Shown piece after piece: positions 36,151 through 45,040 of a stretch of DNA of 64,000 nt; the stretch's first letter is position 1, and every line of letters begins with the position of its first letter. A program made the position numbers and the translations under genes. The notes below the pieces were generated by a model that was given only the letters and a program-made list of their open reading frames with translations, was not told the DNA's origin and searched no databases. Source of the DNA: Microbacterium croceum (GTDB taxonomy: Bacteria; Actinomycetota; Actinomycetes; Actinomycetales; Microbacteriaceae); assembly GCF_023091245.1 (NCBI RefSeq), contig NZ_JAHWXN010000002.1, positions 434,001 through 498,000 on the forward strand, given 5' to 3'.

Positions 36151-37620
36151 TCAGCGCGGGGCGTGCGCCTCGAGGAACTCGTACACATCGGTCGTGTCGA
36201 CGCCGGGGAACGCACCGGTCGGCAGGGTCGCGAGCAGCGTGCGCGGGGTCTTCACGTTGGGCCAGGAGTTCTCGCGCCAGCGTTCCTCGAGCTCGGCGGG
36301 CGCGCGGCGGCAGCACACCTCGACCGAGTGCTTCGAGACGCCGCGATTGGCGGTGTCGCGACCCACGAACCACTTCGTATCGTCGAAGCGCACCCCCACG
36401 CTCAGCGAGTGCAGCCCCTCGCTCGACGCCTCCACGCGGGCGGTGCACCAGTAGGTGCCGTTGCCGGTGTCGGTGTACTGGTAGTACGGGTTGAAGCGGT
36501 CGTCCTCGTCGAACACGACGCGACTGGTCCACTTGCGACAGCACATCTGCCCCTCGATCGCGCCGAGGCGGTCGGTGGGGAAGTTCACGTCATCGTTCTC
36601 GTAGGCCTTCGTGATCGTGCCCGACTCGTGCACCTTCAGGAAGTGCACCGGGATGTCGAGATGCCTGGTGGCGAGATTGGTGAACCGATGCGCCGCGGTC
36701 TCGTACGACACGGAGTAGGCGTCGCGCAGGTCCTCGATCGAGATCGCGCGCCGTGCCTTGGCCTCCGTCAACGCGGGGACGACATGCGCCTCGGGGATCA
36801 GCAGCGCACCGGTGAGGTAGTTGGTCTCGACGCGCTGGCGCAGGAACTCCGCGTAGCTGCGGGGTTCGGAATGGCCGAGCATGCGGCTCGACAGCGCCTG
36901 CAGCACCGCGGTGCGCGCATCCCCCTTGGCCTGGACCTGGCTCGACAGGTAGAGCCGCCCGTTCGCCAGGTCGGCGACGCTGCGCGTGGTCTGCGGCAGA
37001 TCGGGGGCGTAGTGCAGGGTGAATCCGAGGTAGGCGGCGATCTCGGATGCCGCGCGCTGGGTCAACGGTCCACCCGAGTGCCCGACCGCCGCGAGGATCT
37101 CAGAAGCCTTGGCCTCGAGATCAGCGAAGTGGTTGTCCTGACGGCGCATCAGATGACGCAGCTCGACGTTCGCACGCCGCGCCTCCTCCGGAGTAGCCGC
37201 CCGCTCATCCTTGAGGCGGTCGATCTCGCCGTGCAGCGCGAGCAGCGCCTTCAGCGCATCCGTCGGCAGACTCTTGCCGATACGGAACGGCTCGATGCCG
37301 AGCGCCTGGAAGGTCTGCCCCTTCATCGCGCGTTCGAGCGCGATCTCCGCGGCGCTGCGCTCGTCGAGCGGCTCCCCCTCCATCAGCGCGTCGATCGCCG
37401 TCCCCAGCGCACGGGCGATCGCCTGCAACTGGGTGAGCTTGGGCTCGCGCTTTCCGGTCTCGATCATCGACATCTGGCTCGGCGCGCGATCGACCGCGGA
37501 GGCGAGCTCCTCGAGCGTCATCCCTCGGGCGGTCCGGAGCTGCCGGATGCGGCGGCCGATCGTGAGGGCGTCGGCCTCTTCCGAGTCCACCGGGGTCCCT
37601 GAGCTGGTCGAAGGGTGCAT
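36151..37620 (-). CDS. short-chain fatty acyl/acetate regulator, ScfR/RamB type
   Basis: About 489 residues from the ATG at 37620. The N-terminal XRE HTH is RTARGMTLEELASAVDRAPS, then QMSMIETGKREPKLTQLQAI. Next comes a helical region, then an IrrE/ImmA-like part (VETNYLTGALLIPEAHVVPA), and a Cys-rich C-terminal domain (GQMCCRKW, EVCCRRAP) typical of ScfR/RamB. In Corynebacterium RamB represses glyoxylate genes; here the gene is divergent from aceB-aceA. The start is uncertain: the ATG lies next to a CCCTGAGC-TGGTCGAAGGG repeat and has no RBS, while a GTG at 37590 has AGGGA upstream. Confidence 0.85.
   Translation of the reverse strand: MHPSTSSGTPVDSEEADALTIGRRIRQLRTARGMTLEELASAVDRAPSQMSMIETGKREPKLTQLQAIARALGTAIDALMEGEPLDERSAAEIALERAMKGQTFQALGIEPFRIGKSLPTDALKALLALHGEIDRLKDERAATPEEARRANVELRHLMRRQDNHFADLEAKASEILAAVGHSGGPLTQRAASEIAAYLGFTLHYAPDLPQTTRSVADLANGRLYLSSQVQAKGDARTAVLQALSSRMLGHSEPRSYAEFLRQRVETNYLTGALLIPEAHVVPALTEAKARRAISIEDLRDAYSVSYETAAHRFTNLATRHLDIPVHFLKVHESGTITKAYENDDVNFPTDRLGAIEGQMCCRKWTSRVVFDEDDRFNPYYQYTDTGNGTYWCTARVEASSEGLHSLSVGVRFDDTKWFVGRDTANRGVSKHSVEVCCRRAPAELEERWRENSWPNVKTPRTLLATLPTGAFPGVDTTDVYEFLEAHAPR
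37597..37615. repeat. CTGAGCCTGTCGAAGG-type short palindromic repeat (variant) at the regulator 5' end
   Basis: CCCTGAGCTGGTCGAAGGG is a one-step variant of the repeat seen at 54367-54385 and 62083-62120. If the ATG at 37620 is used, the repeat is translated as part of the N-terminus (PSTSSG). It more likely marks the 5' non-coding leader. Confidence 0.6.
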
Positions 37621-37627
37621 GGCGGCG

Positions 37628-37698
37628 ATTCTGTCACAGAAACAGAATTTCGGGCAAACTTCACGCCCGTATTGGTCGTGAGAAGCCCTGAACTTCAC
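37628..37698. promoter_or_regulatory. divergent control region of the regulator and aceB
   Basis: The 140-bp gap has an inverted repeat ATTCTG (37628-37633) / CAGAAT (37643-37648). It also has two direct AACTTCAC sites: AAACTTCAC at 37656-37664 and GAACTTCAC at 37690-37698. The latter share the AACTT core of the RamB box known from C. glutamicum, so they are candidate binding sites; this is inference. Confidence 0.5.
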
Positions 37699-37760
37699 AC
37701 ACAGTGGTCTCAAGCCAGACGGCGTCACAGCCGGACCATTCGAAGAAAGGGCTTCTGATC

Positions 37761-39407
37761 ATGAGCACTCCCACCGTCACCGCGCCGATCCAGACGACCC
37801 AGCCGGGTCCGGCGATCGACGTCACCGGACCGCTCCGCGACCGCTACGACGAGATCCTCACTCCCGAGGCGATCGCCTTCCTCACCGAGCTGCACCACCG
37901 GTTCGCCTCGCGCCGCCATGACCGGTTGGCCGATCGCATGCGCCGCCGCTTCGAGATCGGCAACGGGCACGACCCGCGATTCCGCGAGGACACCGCGCAC
38001 ATCCGCCAGGATGCCGAGTGGCGCGTCGCCGGCGCCGGACCCGGGCTCGAGGACCGCCGCGTCGAGATCACCGGTCCCACCGACCCCAAGATGACGATCA
38101 ACGCGCTGAACTCCGGCGCCCGCGTCTGGCTCGCCGACCAGGAGGATGCCACGAGCCCGACCTGGAAGAACGTGATCGAAGGCCAGCTGTCGCTGCGCGA
38201 CGCGATCCGCGGAGAGCTGTCGTTCACGTCACCGGAGGGCAAGGAGTACCGCGTCACCGCAGAGCGCACGCCCACGATCGTGATGCGCCCCCGCGGGTGG
38301 CACCTGCCTGAGAAGCACATCTCCTTCGTCGACAGGGCAGGGCGCCGCACCTCGGCGTCCGGGTCGCTGGTCGACTTCGGGCTCTACTTCCTGCACAACG
38401 CGCAGGCCCTGATCGCCGACGGCCGCGGACCCTACTTCTACATCGCCAAGATCGAGTCGAGCGAGGAGGCGAAGCTGTGGGATGACGTCTTCTCGTTCAG
38501 CGAGGAGTACATCGGGATCCCGCACGGCACCATCCGGGCGACCGTGCTGATCGAGACGCTCCCCGCCGCGTTCGAGATGGACGAGATCCTGTTCGAGCTG
38601 CGCGACCACTGCGCCGGCCTCAACGCCGGCCGCTGGGACTACATCTTCTCGATCATCAAGAACTACCGCGGTCGCGGTGCGCGCTTCGTGCTCCCCGACC
38701 GCAGCGAAGTCACCATGACGGTGCCGTTCATGCGGGCGTACACCGAGCTGCTCGTGCAGACCTGCCACAAGCGGGGCGCCTTCGCGATCGGCGGCATGAG
38801 CGCATCCATCCCCAACCGCCGCGACCCCGAGGCGACGGCACGGGCGATCGAGAAGGTCGCGGCCGACAAGAAGCGCGAGGCCGGAGACGGCTTCGACGGC
38901 ACCTGGGTCGCCCACCCCGACCTGATCCCGACCGCGCTGGCGGAGTTCGACGCCGTGCTCGGCGACCGTCCGAACCAGGTCGACCGCCAGCGGGACGACG
39001 TGCACGTGGAGGCGGCGGATCTGCTCGACCTGCACATCGGTCGTCCGATCACCGCCCAGGGCGTGCGCGACAACGTGTCGGTCGCGATCCGCTACATCGA
39101 GGCCTGGCTGCGCGGGCTCGGCGCCGTGGCGATCGACAACCTCATGGAGGATGCCGCGACCGCCGAGATCAGCCGCTCGCAGGTGTGGCAGTGGATCCAC
39201 CAGGACCGCAGCACACAGGACGGGACGGCGATCACGGTGGAGTACGTCGAGGAGCTGATCACGCAGGTGCTCGCCCGGGCGACGCGCAGCGCGGGCGACC
39301 GCTTCGACGATGCCGCTGACGTCTTCCGGGAAGTCGCGCTGCAGGAGGAGTTCCCCACCTTCCTCACCCTGGGCGCCTACTCGCGCCACCTCATCGAGAA
39401 CGACTGA
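37761..39407 (+). CDS. aceB: malate synthase A
   Basis: A 548-residue malate synthase that condenses glyoxylate with acetyl-CoA. It starts at ATG 37761; the frame is open 19 codons upstream. Family signatures: DQEDATSPTWKNVIEGQLSL (about residues 128-147), RPRGWHLPEKH, then GRWDYIFSIIK with the catalytic Asp region, and IGGMSASIPNRRD. Length matches malate synthase A (about 530-550), not the longer G type. It is followed by aceA 31 bp downstream. Confidence 0.96.
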   Translation: MSTPTVTAPIQTTQPGPAIDVTGPLRDRYDEILTPEAIAFLTELHHRFASRRHDRLADRMRRRFEIGNGHDPRFREDTAHIRQDAEWRVAGAGPGLEDRRVEITGPTDPKMTINALNSGARVWLADQEDATSPTWKNVIEGQLSLRDAIRGELSFTSPEGKEYRVTAERTPTIVMRPRGWHLPEKHISFVDRAGRRTSASGSLVDFGLYFLHNAQALIADGRGPYFYIAKIESSEEAKLWDDVFSFSEEYIGIPHGTIRATVLIETLPAAFEMDEILFELRDHCAGLNAGRWDYIFSIIKNYRGRGARFVLPDRSEVTMTVPFMRAYTELLVQTCHKRGAFAIGGMSASIPNRRDPEATARAIEKVAADKKREAGDGFDGTWVAHPDLIPTALAEFDAVLGDRPNQVDRQRDDVHVEAADLLDLHIGRPITAQGVRDNVSVAIRYIEAWLRGLGAVAIDNLMEDAATAEISRSQVWQWIHQDRSTQDGTAITVEYVEELITQVLARATRSAGDRFDDAADVFREVALQEEFPTFLTLGAYSRHLIEND

Positions 39408-39438
39408 CCCGCTCACCCACCGCAACGAAGGACTTGAC

Positions 39439-41034
39439 ATGACTCAGTACCAGGACGACATCGACGCCATCCGGGCGCTGAAGGAGGAGCACGGCTCCCC
39501 CTGGAACGCCATCGACCCGGAGTCGGCCGCACGGATGCGCGCGCAGAACAGGTTCCGCACGGGACTCGAGATCGCGCAGTACACCGCCGACATCATGCGC
39601 CGCGACATGGACGAGTACGACGCGGACTCCTCCGTCTACACGCAGTCACTCGGCGTGTGGCACGGGTTCATCGGGCAGCAGAAGCTCATCTCGATCAAGA
39701 AGCACCTGAAGTCCACGAACAAGCGCTACCTCTACCTCTCCGGGTGGATGGTCGCCGCGATGCGTTCTGAGTTCGGGCCGCTCCCCGACCAGTCGATGCA
39801 CGAGAAGACCGCAGTGCCCGCTCTGATCGAGGAGCTGTACACGTTCCTCCGCCAGGCCGATGCCCGTGAGCTGGACCTGCTCTTCACCCAGCTCGACGCC
39901 GCGCGAGCCGCCGGCGACGAGACGGCGGCGGAATTCATCCAGTCGCAGATCGACGGCTACGAGACCCACGTCGTCCCGATCATCGCCGACATCGACGCCG
40001 GATTCGGCAACCCGGAGGCGACCTACCTGCTCGCGAAGAAGATGATCGAGGCAGGGGCGTGCGCCATCCAGATCGAGAATCAGGTCTCGGACGAGAAGCA
40101 GTGCGGCCACCAGGACGGCAAGGTCACCGTTCCCCACGAGGACTTCCTCGCGAAGATCAACGCGGTCCGCTACGCGTTCCTGGAACTCGGCATCGACAAC
40201 GGCATCATCGTCGCCCGCACCGACTCGCTCGGTGCGGGGCTGACCCAGAAGCTCGCCGTCTCGCAGGAGCCAGGAGACCTCGGCGATCAGTACAACTCCT
40301 TCCTCGATGTCGAGGAGATCTCGGAAGCCGGTCTGAGCGACGGCGACGTGGTCCTCAAGCGCGAGGGGAAGCTGCTGCGCCCGAAGCGTCTCGCGAGCAA
40401 CCTGTACCAGTTCCGCACCGGCACCGGCGAGGAGCGCGTCGTGCTCGACTGCATCACCTCGCTCCGCAACGGCGCCGACCTGCTGTGGATCGAGACGGAG
40501 AAGCCGCACGTCGAGCAGATCGCGGGCATGGTCGACGCGATCCGTGCGGAGATCCCGAACGCGAAGCTGGTCTACAACAACAGCCCGTCGTTCAACTGGA
40601 CGCTGAGCTTCCGTCAACAGGCCTATGACCTGCTCGCAGAGCAGGGCGGCGACGTGTCGGCGTACGACCGCAGCGCTCTCATGAACGTCGAGTACGACGA
40701 CACCGAGCTCGCACGGCTGGCCGACGAGAAGATCCGCTCGTTCCAGCGCGACGGCTCCGCCCGCGCGGGGATCTTCCACCACCTCATCACCCTTCCGACG
40801 TACCACACGGCTGCGCTGTCGACGGATGACCTCGCGAAGGGCTACTTCGGCGACGAGGGGATGCTCGCCTACGTCAAGGGCGTCCAGCGCCGCGAGATCC
40901 GCGGAGGCATCGCGACGGTCAAGCACCAGAACATGGCGGGCTCCGATCTCGGCGACAACCACAAGGAGTACTTCGCCGGCGACGCCGCACTCAAGGCCGG
41001 CGGTCAGCACAACACGATGAACCAGTTCAGCTGA
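39439..41034 (+). CDS. aceA: isocitrate lyase, long (Pseudomonas-type) form
   Basis: A 531-residue isocitrate lyase, ATG at 39439 after GAAGG. The catalytic loop is QCGHQDGKVTVPHEDFL (about residues 216-232), with KQCGH in place of the KKCGH of E. coli. This and the length of exactly 531 match the Pseudomonas aeruginosa subgroup rather than the shorter E. coli/ICL1 form. Upstream ADIDAGFGNPEATYLLAKKM holds metal ligands. It cleaves isocitrate to glyoxylate and succinate, and with aceB forms the glyoxylate shunt. Confidence 0.95.
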   Translation: MTQYQDDIDAIRALKEEHGSPWNAIDPESAARMRAQNRFRTGLEIAQYTADIMRRDMDEYDADSSVYTQSLGVWHGFIGQQKLISIKKHLKSTNKRYLYLSGWMVAAMRSEFGPLPDQSMHEKTAVPALIEELYTFLRQADARELDLLFTQLDAARAAGDETAAEFIQSQIDGYETHVVPIIADIDAGFGNPEATYLLAKKMIEAGACAIQIENQVSDEKQCGHQDGKVTVPHEDFLAKINAVRYAFLELGIDNGIIVARTDSLGAGLTQKLAVSQEPGDLGDQYNSFLDVEEISEAGLSDGDVVLKREGKLLRPKRLASNLYQFRTGTGEERVVLDCITSLRNGADLLWIETEKPHVEQIAGMVDAIRAEIPNAKLVYNNSPSFNWTLSFRQQAYDLLAEQGGDVSAYDRSALMNVEYDDTELARLADEKIRSFQRDGSARAGIFHHLITLPTYHTAALSTDDLAKGYFGDEGMLAYVKGVQRREIRGGIATVKHQNMAGSDLGDNHKEYFAGDAALKAGGQHNTMNQFS

Positions 41035-41100
41035 CGAAGAGTCCGTGACGACCCGGCGACCTCCGGTTTCTCGGTGACGAGGACTGAGCCGTCGCCGCGG

Positions 41101-41134
41101 CACCCCTCGCCCGTTCTCCCACGGGCGAGGGGTG
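41101..41134 (+). terminator. terminator of the aceB-aceA operon
   Basis: A perfect 13-bp stem (CACCCCTCGCCCG and its complement) with an 8-nt loop, 66 nt after the aceA stop. Confidence 0.8.
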
Positions 41135-41167
41135 TCGCGTGTCCGCCCCGCTCGACTCTCACGGGCG

Positions 41168-41614
41168 TAGCCTGGAGCCATGACGGACGCATGGCACGGC
41201 ATCGCCGAGGAGTTCCTCCACCTCTACCCCGCAGGACGTCGACTGCTCGCCGTGGCAGGTGAGGATGCGGAGCGCTCCCGCACGGCCGCGGACGCGCTCG
41301 CGTCGGCGCTCGTCGAGACCGGCCACGAGGTCGAGCGCGCGCACAGCGAGGACGGCGACGAGCAGACCCTGCGCGCCGACGTCGTCGCACCGTTCCGGAG
41401 CGGTCCGAAGGCCGACCGCGTGCTGGTCGTCTCCGGGCCGGCGGCGCTGCTGAGCCCGACGGCGCGCGGCATGTGGAACTTCACCCTGTGGCAGCTCGCC
41501 GGCGACGAACCGCCGCACAGCGTGGCCTCCGCGCTGGTCGACCTGACCGATCCCGCGCATCCGATCCGCCGCACTGCCGACTACTGCGCTCTGCCGGCGT
41601 CTTTCGGGTCCTGA
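41168..41614 (+). CDS. small protein, possibly a degenerate P-loop (uridine-kinase-like) protein; -10 box at 41168-41173 included
   Basis: The coding part is 41180-41614, 144 residues. TAGCCT at 41168-41173 lies six bases before the ATG, suggesting a leaderless message. It has no confident family. LLAVAGEDAERSRTAADALA, then LVETGHEVERA, has the spacing of a P-loop nucleoside-kinase N-terminus, but the Walker A Gly-Lys-Ser/Thr is replaced by AERSRT. DRVLVVSGPAALLSPTARGM resembles the strand that carries the kinase Walker B. Coding is supported by the codon pattern and start context. Function unknown; the relationship is a guess. Confidence 0.55.
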
Positions 41615-41871
41615 GCCGGCCCCCGAGCTTCCGGGCGGGGCGCCGAACCACACCCGGAAGTCGTGACGGGGCGCTGGGGAGGCAGCCTCGGCTCGCAGGA
41701 GCTCTTCCGTCAGAAGCCCGACTGGGGAAGCGGGCAGATTCAGAGTAGGCGCGCGCTTCCACCCCGAGAAGAGCGCGGGCGAGGTCTGTCACCGCTTGCC
41801 GTCAAACCCGGCACGGAATAACCGGCTTGGCACTCGTTGCGCGTTCGCATGTCGCCGGATCGCCGCTGCGC
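41615..41871. other. 257-bp gene-free stretch
   Basis: Convergent ends of the small protein and the AraC gene. The only structure seen is a hairpin CTTCCGGG (41628-41635) / CCCGGAAG (41653-41660) with a 17-nt loop, a possible terminator. No gene or repeat is recognised in the rest. Confidence 0.5.
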
Positions 41872-42948
41872 TCACTGCGGAGGACTCGTCTGCTCATCCG
41901 TCAACAGCATCGCTTCGGCGAGTTGCACCGGCCGTGAGCGGGCGGCGAGGCGGAAGGCGCTGGGGCTCCCGCCCACGTGCCGCGAGAACTGCGCGCGCAG
42001 AGCCGCCGCATCGACGAACCCCGCCTTGCTCGCCACCACCGCGAGCTCCTGCGCGGGAACCACGAGCAGCTCCTCCCGCGCGGTCGCGAGGCGGCGACGC
42101 AGCAACTGCGCCGAGAGGCTCTCATCGGCGCCCGCGAAGAAGCGGAACAACTGGCGACGGCTCATGTGCAGCTCTGCGGCGAGCTCGTCGATCCCGAACC
42201 CGGCGTCGCGGTGCCGGCGTTCGATGATCTGCGCAGCCTCCGCTCTGACCCGGCTGACCCGGTCGGTCTCGCCGTCGCCGGGGAGCTGGCGGAACAGCCC
42301 TCGCACAAGAGCGACCAGCGCCGACTCCGTGCCCGTGAGCGCACCCGCGTCCTGATCGGCATCCCGCACCCACTCGTAGAGCATCCGGCCCATCGCCGCC
42401 CCCGCCGCCCGCGTGAGCGGCGTGTCGGGGAACAGCCCGGCGCCGTCCGACAGCGTATGGCGGTATCCGGGGATCGCCGTGAGCGGGACCACCACCCCGG
42501 TCGTCTCACTCAGACCGAGGTGCTCGGCAGCGGAGGAGCCCACGCTCGACATGAACCCCATCCGGCCGACGCGCAGGTCGTGGACGCCGTGCGCGGTGTG
42601 CAGCCGCTGCCCGCCGAGGTTCGACATCCCGACGATGATGATGTCCTCATCCTGCGGAGCGCCGCGATCGTAGGTGACGGTATGCGGCGTCTCGAGTGTG
42701 CTGAACAGCATCGTCGCGCCGATGGAGCGACGCAGCAGCGCCGCCTCAAAGGCGAGAGGGTCGGCGGCCTTCATGGTTCCGAAGTTCGACAGCTGCTGCA
42801 TGCCGATCGGACCGTCGAGTCGGATGACCGCGGAGGTGTACCAGTCCGGCGGGTGCTGGTCACGATGGTCCTCCGTGTCCTCACGCGAGAGGCCGCCGGA
42901 CAGGCGCCGCATCCAGGCAGCGGTCTCACCGGCGGTGATCGCCGTCAC
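41872..42948 (-). CDS. AraC family transcriptional regulator
   Basis: About 358 residues from a GTG at 42948. The start is uncertain because no good RBS is visible and the frame is open further upstream. The C-terminal AraC domain is clear at about residues 255-350: GFGIDELAAELHMSRRQLFR, then FFAGADESLSAQLLRRRLA, and VVASKAGFVDAAALRAQFSR with GGSPSAFR. The N-terminal domain resembles the AraC_binding_2 sensor group, with RVGRMGFMSSVGSSAAEHLG. No linked target operon is obvious. Direct repeats upstream could be its own operators. Confidence 0.82.
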   Translation of the reverse strand: MTAITAGETAAWMRRLSGGLSREDTEDHRDQHPPDWYTSAVIRLDGPIGMQQLSNFGTMKAADPLAFEAALLRRSIGATMLFSTLETPHTVTYDRGAPQDEDIIIVGMSNLGGQRLHTAHGVHDLRVGRMGFMSSVGSSAAEHLGLSETTGVVVPLTAIPGYRHTLSDGAGLFPDTPLTRAAGAAMGRMLYEWVRDADQDAGALTGTESALVALVRGLFRQLPGDGETDRVSRVRAEAAQIIERRHRDAGFGIDELAAELHMSRRQLFRFFAGADESLSAQLLRRRLATAREELLVVPAQELAVVASKAGFVDAAALRAQFSRHVGGSPSAFRLAARSRPVQLAEAMLLTDEQTSPPQ

Positions 42949-42956
42949 GCGCGACG

Positions 42957-43111
42957 CTCGCACACGACGACGAAAAGCGACTCGCACACGACGAGAGCAT
43001 CGGAATTCCCCAGAGCCTGCACCATCATGGTCCCCCATGTCAGGCGCGTGCCGCCCACGCGACGCGCGCACCCCAACCCCATCCCCGCACACACCCTAAC
43101 GAAGCGCTTCG
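42957..43111. promoter_or_regulatory. AraC upstream region with 24-bp-period direct repeats and a 12-bp palindrome
   Basis: CTCGCACACGACGA occurs exactly at 42957-42970 and 42981-42994. Direct repeats about two helical turns apart are the usual site form for AraC proteins. Further upstream CGAAGCGCTTCG (43100-43111) is a perfect palindrome of LacI-operator style. The 42949-43225 gap holds no gene I can support. Confidence 0.5.
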
Positions 43112-43225
43112 GGCGCGTGCAATATACGATGCGGCCGCCCGCAGCGCTGCGGTGTCCACACCTACCCGGGCGCGGAAGGCGTGGGATGCGGGCCCGCTGA
43201 AGAGTGCCGAGAGGCGCGGCGTGGA

Positions 43226-43744
43226 CTAGCGGAAAGCCGCTGCGACGGAGTTGCGGTGGTAGTCGAAGACGATGCTGGTGCGGGTCGATGCGACGCTGCT
43301 CTGCGCCGAGAGGTGCTCGAGCACGAACTCGCGCATCTGCGAGGAATCGGCCACCGCGATGTGGAGCAGGAAGTCGTCCTCTCCCCCGAGGAAGAACACC
43401 TGGATCACCTGGGGCAGCGCGCGCACCCGGTCGGCGAACGCGACGATGCTCTCCCGCCGCGCGCTCGGACGCAGGCTCACCCCGATGATCGCCTGGAGAC
43501 CCGCGCCCAGCATCCGCTCATCGACGCTCGCGTGGAAACCGGTGATGACTCCGCGCTCGATCAGCGACCGCAGGCGCGCGTGGGCCGTGGAAGGCGCCAC
43601 ACCGAGCGTGGCGGCGAGCTCGGCGTTGGTCATCCGGCCGTCCGCGCCGAGGAGGCGCACGATCCGGGCATCGATCTCATCGAGCGCGGGCGCCCGAAGA
43701 GTGTTCGGCGAGCCTGCCGTATCCGACTGTTCCATACGAAGCAT
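43226..43744 (-). CDS. Lrp/AsnC family regulator of alanine dehydrogenase (AldR-like)
   Basis: A 172-residue Lrp-type regulator. The HTH is LDEIDARIVRLLGADGRMTN, then AELAATLGVAPSTAHARLRS, and the RAM/AsnC ligand domain fills the C-terminal half (IIGVSLRPSARR, LGGEDDFLLHI). It may start at 43744 or at ATG 43735, which has AATAAT seven bases upstream. It is divergent from ald, the arrangement of mycobacterial AldR. Alanine is the likely effector. Confidence 0.88.
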   Translation of the reverse strand: MLRMEQSDTAGSPNTLRAPALDEIDARIVRLLGADGRMTNAELAATLGVAPSTAHARLRSLIERGVITGFHASVDERMLGAGLQAIIGVSLRPSARRESIVAFADRVRALPQVIQVFFLGGEDDFLLHIAVADSSQMREFVLEHLSAQSSVASTRTSIVFDYHRNSVAAAFR

Positions 43745-43846
43745 TATTCAGGATTTCGCGTCCCGCCGAATGTTCTGAATGAAATCTGTTGAAGTGCCGA
43801 TGTTTCTGCGATTCTGTGTGCAGTCACACCCACACGAGGAGGATCG

Positions 43847-44932
43847 ATGAAGATCGGCGTACCCACTGAGGTCAAGAACAACGAGAACCGCGTCGCGTTG
43901 ACGCCCGCAGGCACCGACCGCCTCGTCCACGAGGGGCACCGAGTGCTCGTGCAGTCCGGCGCCGGCCTCGGATCGAGCATCTCCGACGACGCCTACCGCG
44001 CCGCCGGCGCCGAGATCGTCGACTCCGCGGCCGAGGTCTGGGGCGACGCCGACCTCCTGATCAAGGTCAAGGAGCCGATCGCGCAGGAGTACGGCTTCCT
44101 GCGACCGGACCTCACCCTCTTCACCTACCTGCACCTCGCCGCCGACCGTCCGCTGACCACGGCCCTCGTCGACGCCGGGACCACGGCGGTGGCCTACGAG
44201 ACCGTGCAGCTGCCCGACCGCAGCCTGCCGCTCCTGGTGCCGATGAGTGAGATCGCCGGCCGACTCTCCGTGCCCATGGGCTCCTATTCGCTGCTGCGCT
44301 CGAATGGCGGACGCGGCACCCTGCTCGGCGGCATCGCGGGCACGCCGCGTGCCAAGACGGTCGTCATCGGCGGCGGCGTCGCCGGCGAGCACGCCGCGGC
44401 CAATGCGCTCGGCCTCGGCTCGAAGGTCACCGTGATCGACATCTCGCTGCCGCGCCTGCGCGAGCTCGAGCACCGCTACGGCGGTGCGCTGGAGACCCGC
44501 GCCTCCAGCCGTTACGACATCGCCGAGGAGCTCGCGACCGCCGACCTCGTGATCGGCTCCGTGCTCATCCCCGGTGCCGCCGCCCCCAAGCTCGTCACCG
44601 ACGAGATGGTCGCGACCATGAAGCCCGGCTCGGTGCTCGTCGACATCGCGATCGACCAGGGCGGATGCTTCGAGGGTTCGCGCCCGACCACGCACGACGC
44701 TCCCACCTTCCCGGTGCACGATTCGATCTACTACTGCGTGGCGAACATGCCCGGCGCCGTTCCCGAGACAGCGACCCGCGCTCTGACCAACGCGACGCTG
44801 CCGTACGTCTCGGCGATCGCGGGCAAGGGCTGGGAGCGCGCCGCTGCGGATGACGCCGCCCTCGCGAAGGGCCTGAACGTGCAGGGCGGACGCATCGTGC
44901 TGGATGCCGTCGCGCGGGCGCACGGCCTGTGA
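43847..44932 (+). CDS. ald: alanine dehydrogenase
   Basis: A 361-residue NAD-dependent alanine dehydrogenase, with GAGGAGG before the ATG. N-terminal MKIGVPTEVKNNENRVALTP is the AlaDH/PNT signature with the pyruvate-binding Arg. LLIKVKEP supplies the catalytic Lys/His region with LFTYLHLA. NAD binding is at VVIGGGVAGEHAA (about residues 171-183). It interconverts alanine and pyruvate plus ammonia. It is probably switched by the divergent Lrp-type regulator. Confidence 0.95.
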   Translation: MKIGVPTEVKNNENRVALTPAGTDRLVHEGHRVLVQSGAGLGSSISDDAYRAAGAEIVDSAAEVWGDADLLIKVKEPIAQEYGFLRPDLTLFTYLHLAADRPLTTALVDAGTTAVAYETVQLPDRSLPLLVPMSEIAGRLSVPMGSYSLLRSNGGRGTLLGGIAGTPRAKTVVIGGGVAGEHAAANALGLGSKVTVIDISLPRLRELEHRYGGALETRASSRYDIAEELATADLVIGSVLIPGAAAPKLVTDEMVATMKPGSVLVDIAIDQGGCFEGSRPTTHDAPTFPVHDSIYYCVANMPGAVPETATRALTNATLPYVSAIAGKGWERAAADDAALAKGLNVQGGRIVLDAVARAHGL

Positions 44933-44959
44933 CCTGGACCACTCCTGCGGCGCACCCCG

Positions 44960-45017
44960 TGAGGAGTCAGGAACCGCCGCATGCCGGTCATCCGGCACGG
45001 CGTTTCGTGACTCCTCA
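44960..45017. repeat. long extragenic palindrome, family B
   Basis: Outer arms TGAGGAGTCA (44960-44969) and TGACTCCTCA (45008-45017), with imperfect continued pairing through CCGCC and TGCCGG to a 4-nt loop. Sequence is related to family A (GAGGAGTCAGGAACCGCCGC against GAGGGGTCAGAACACGCCGC). It lies 27 nt after the ald stop. Confidence 0.75.
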
Positions 45018-45040
45018 TGAGCGAATGGCGCCGACCCGAG

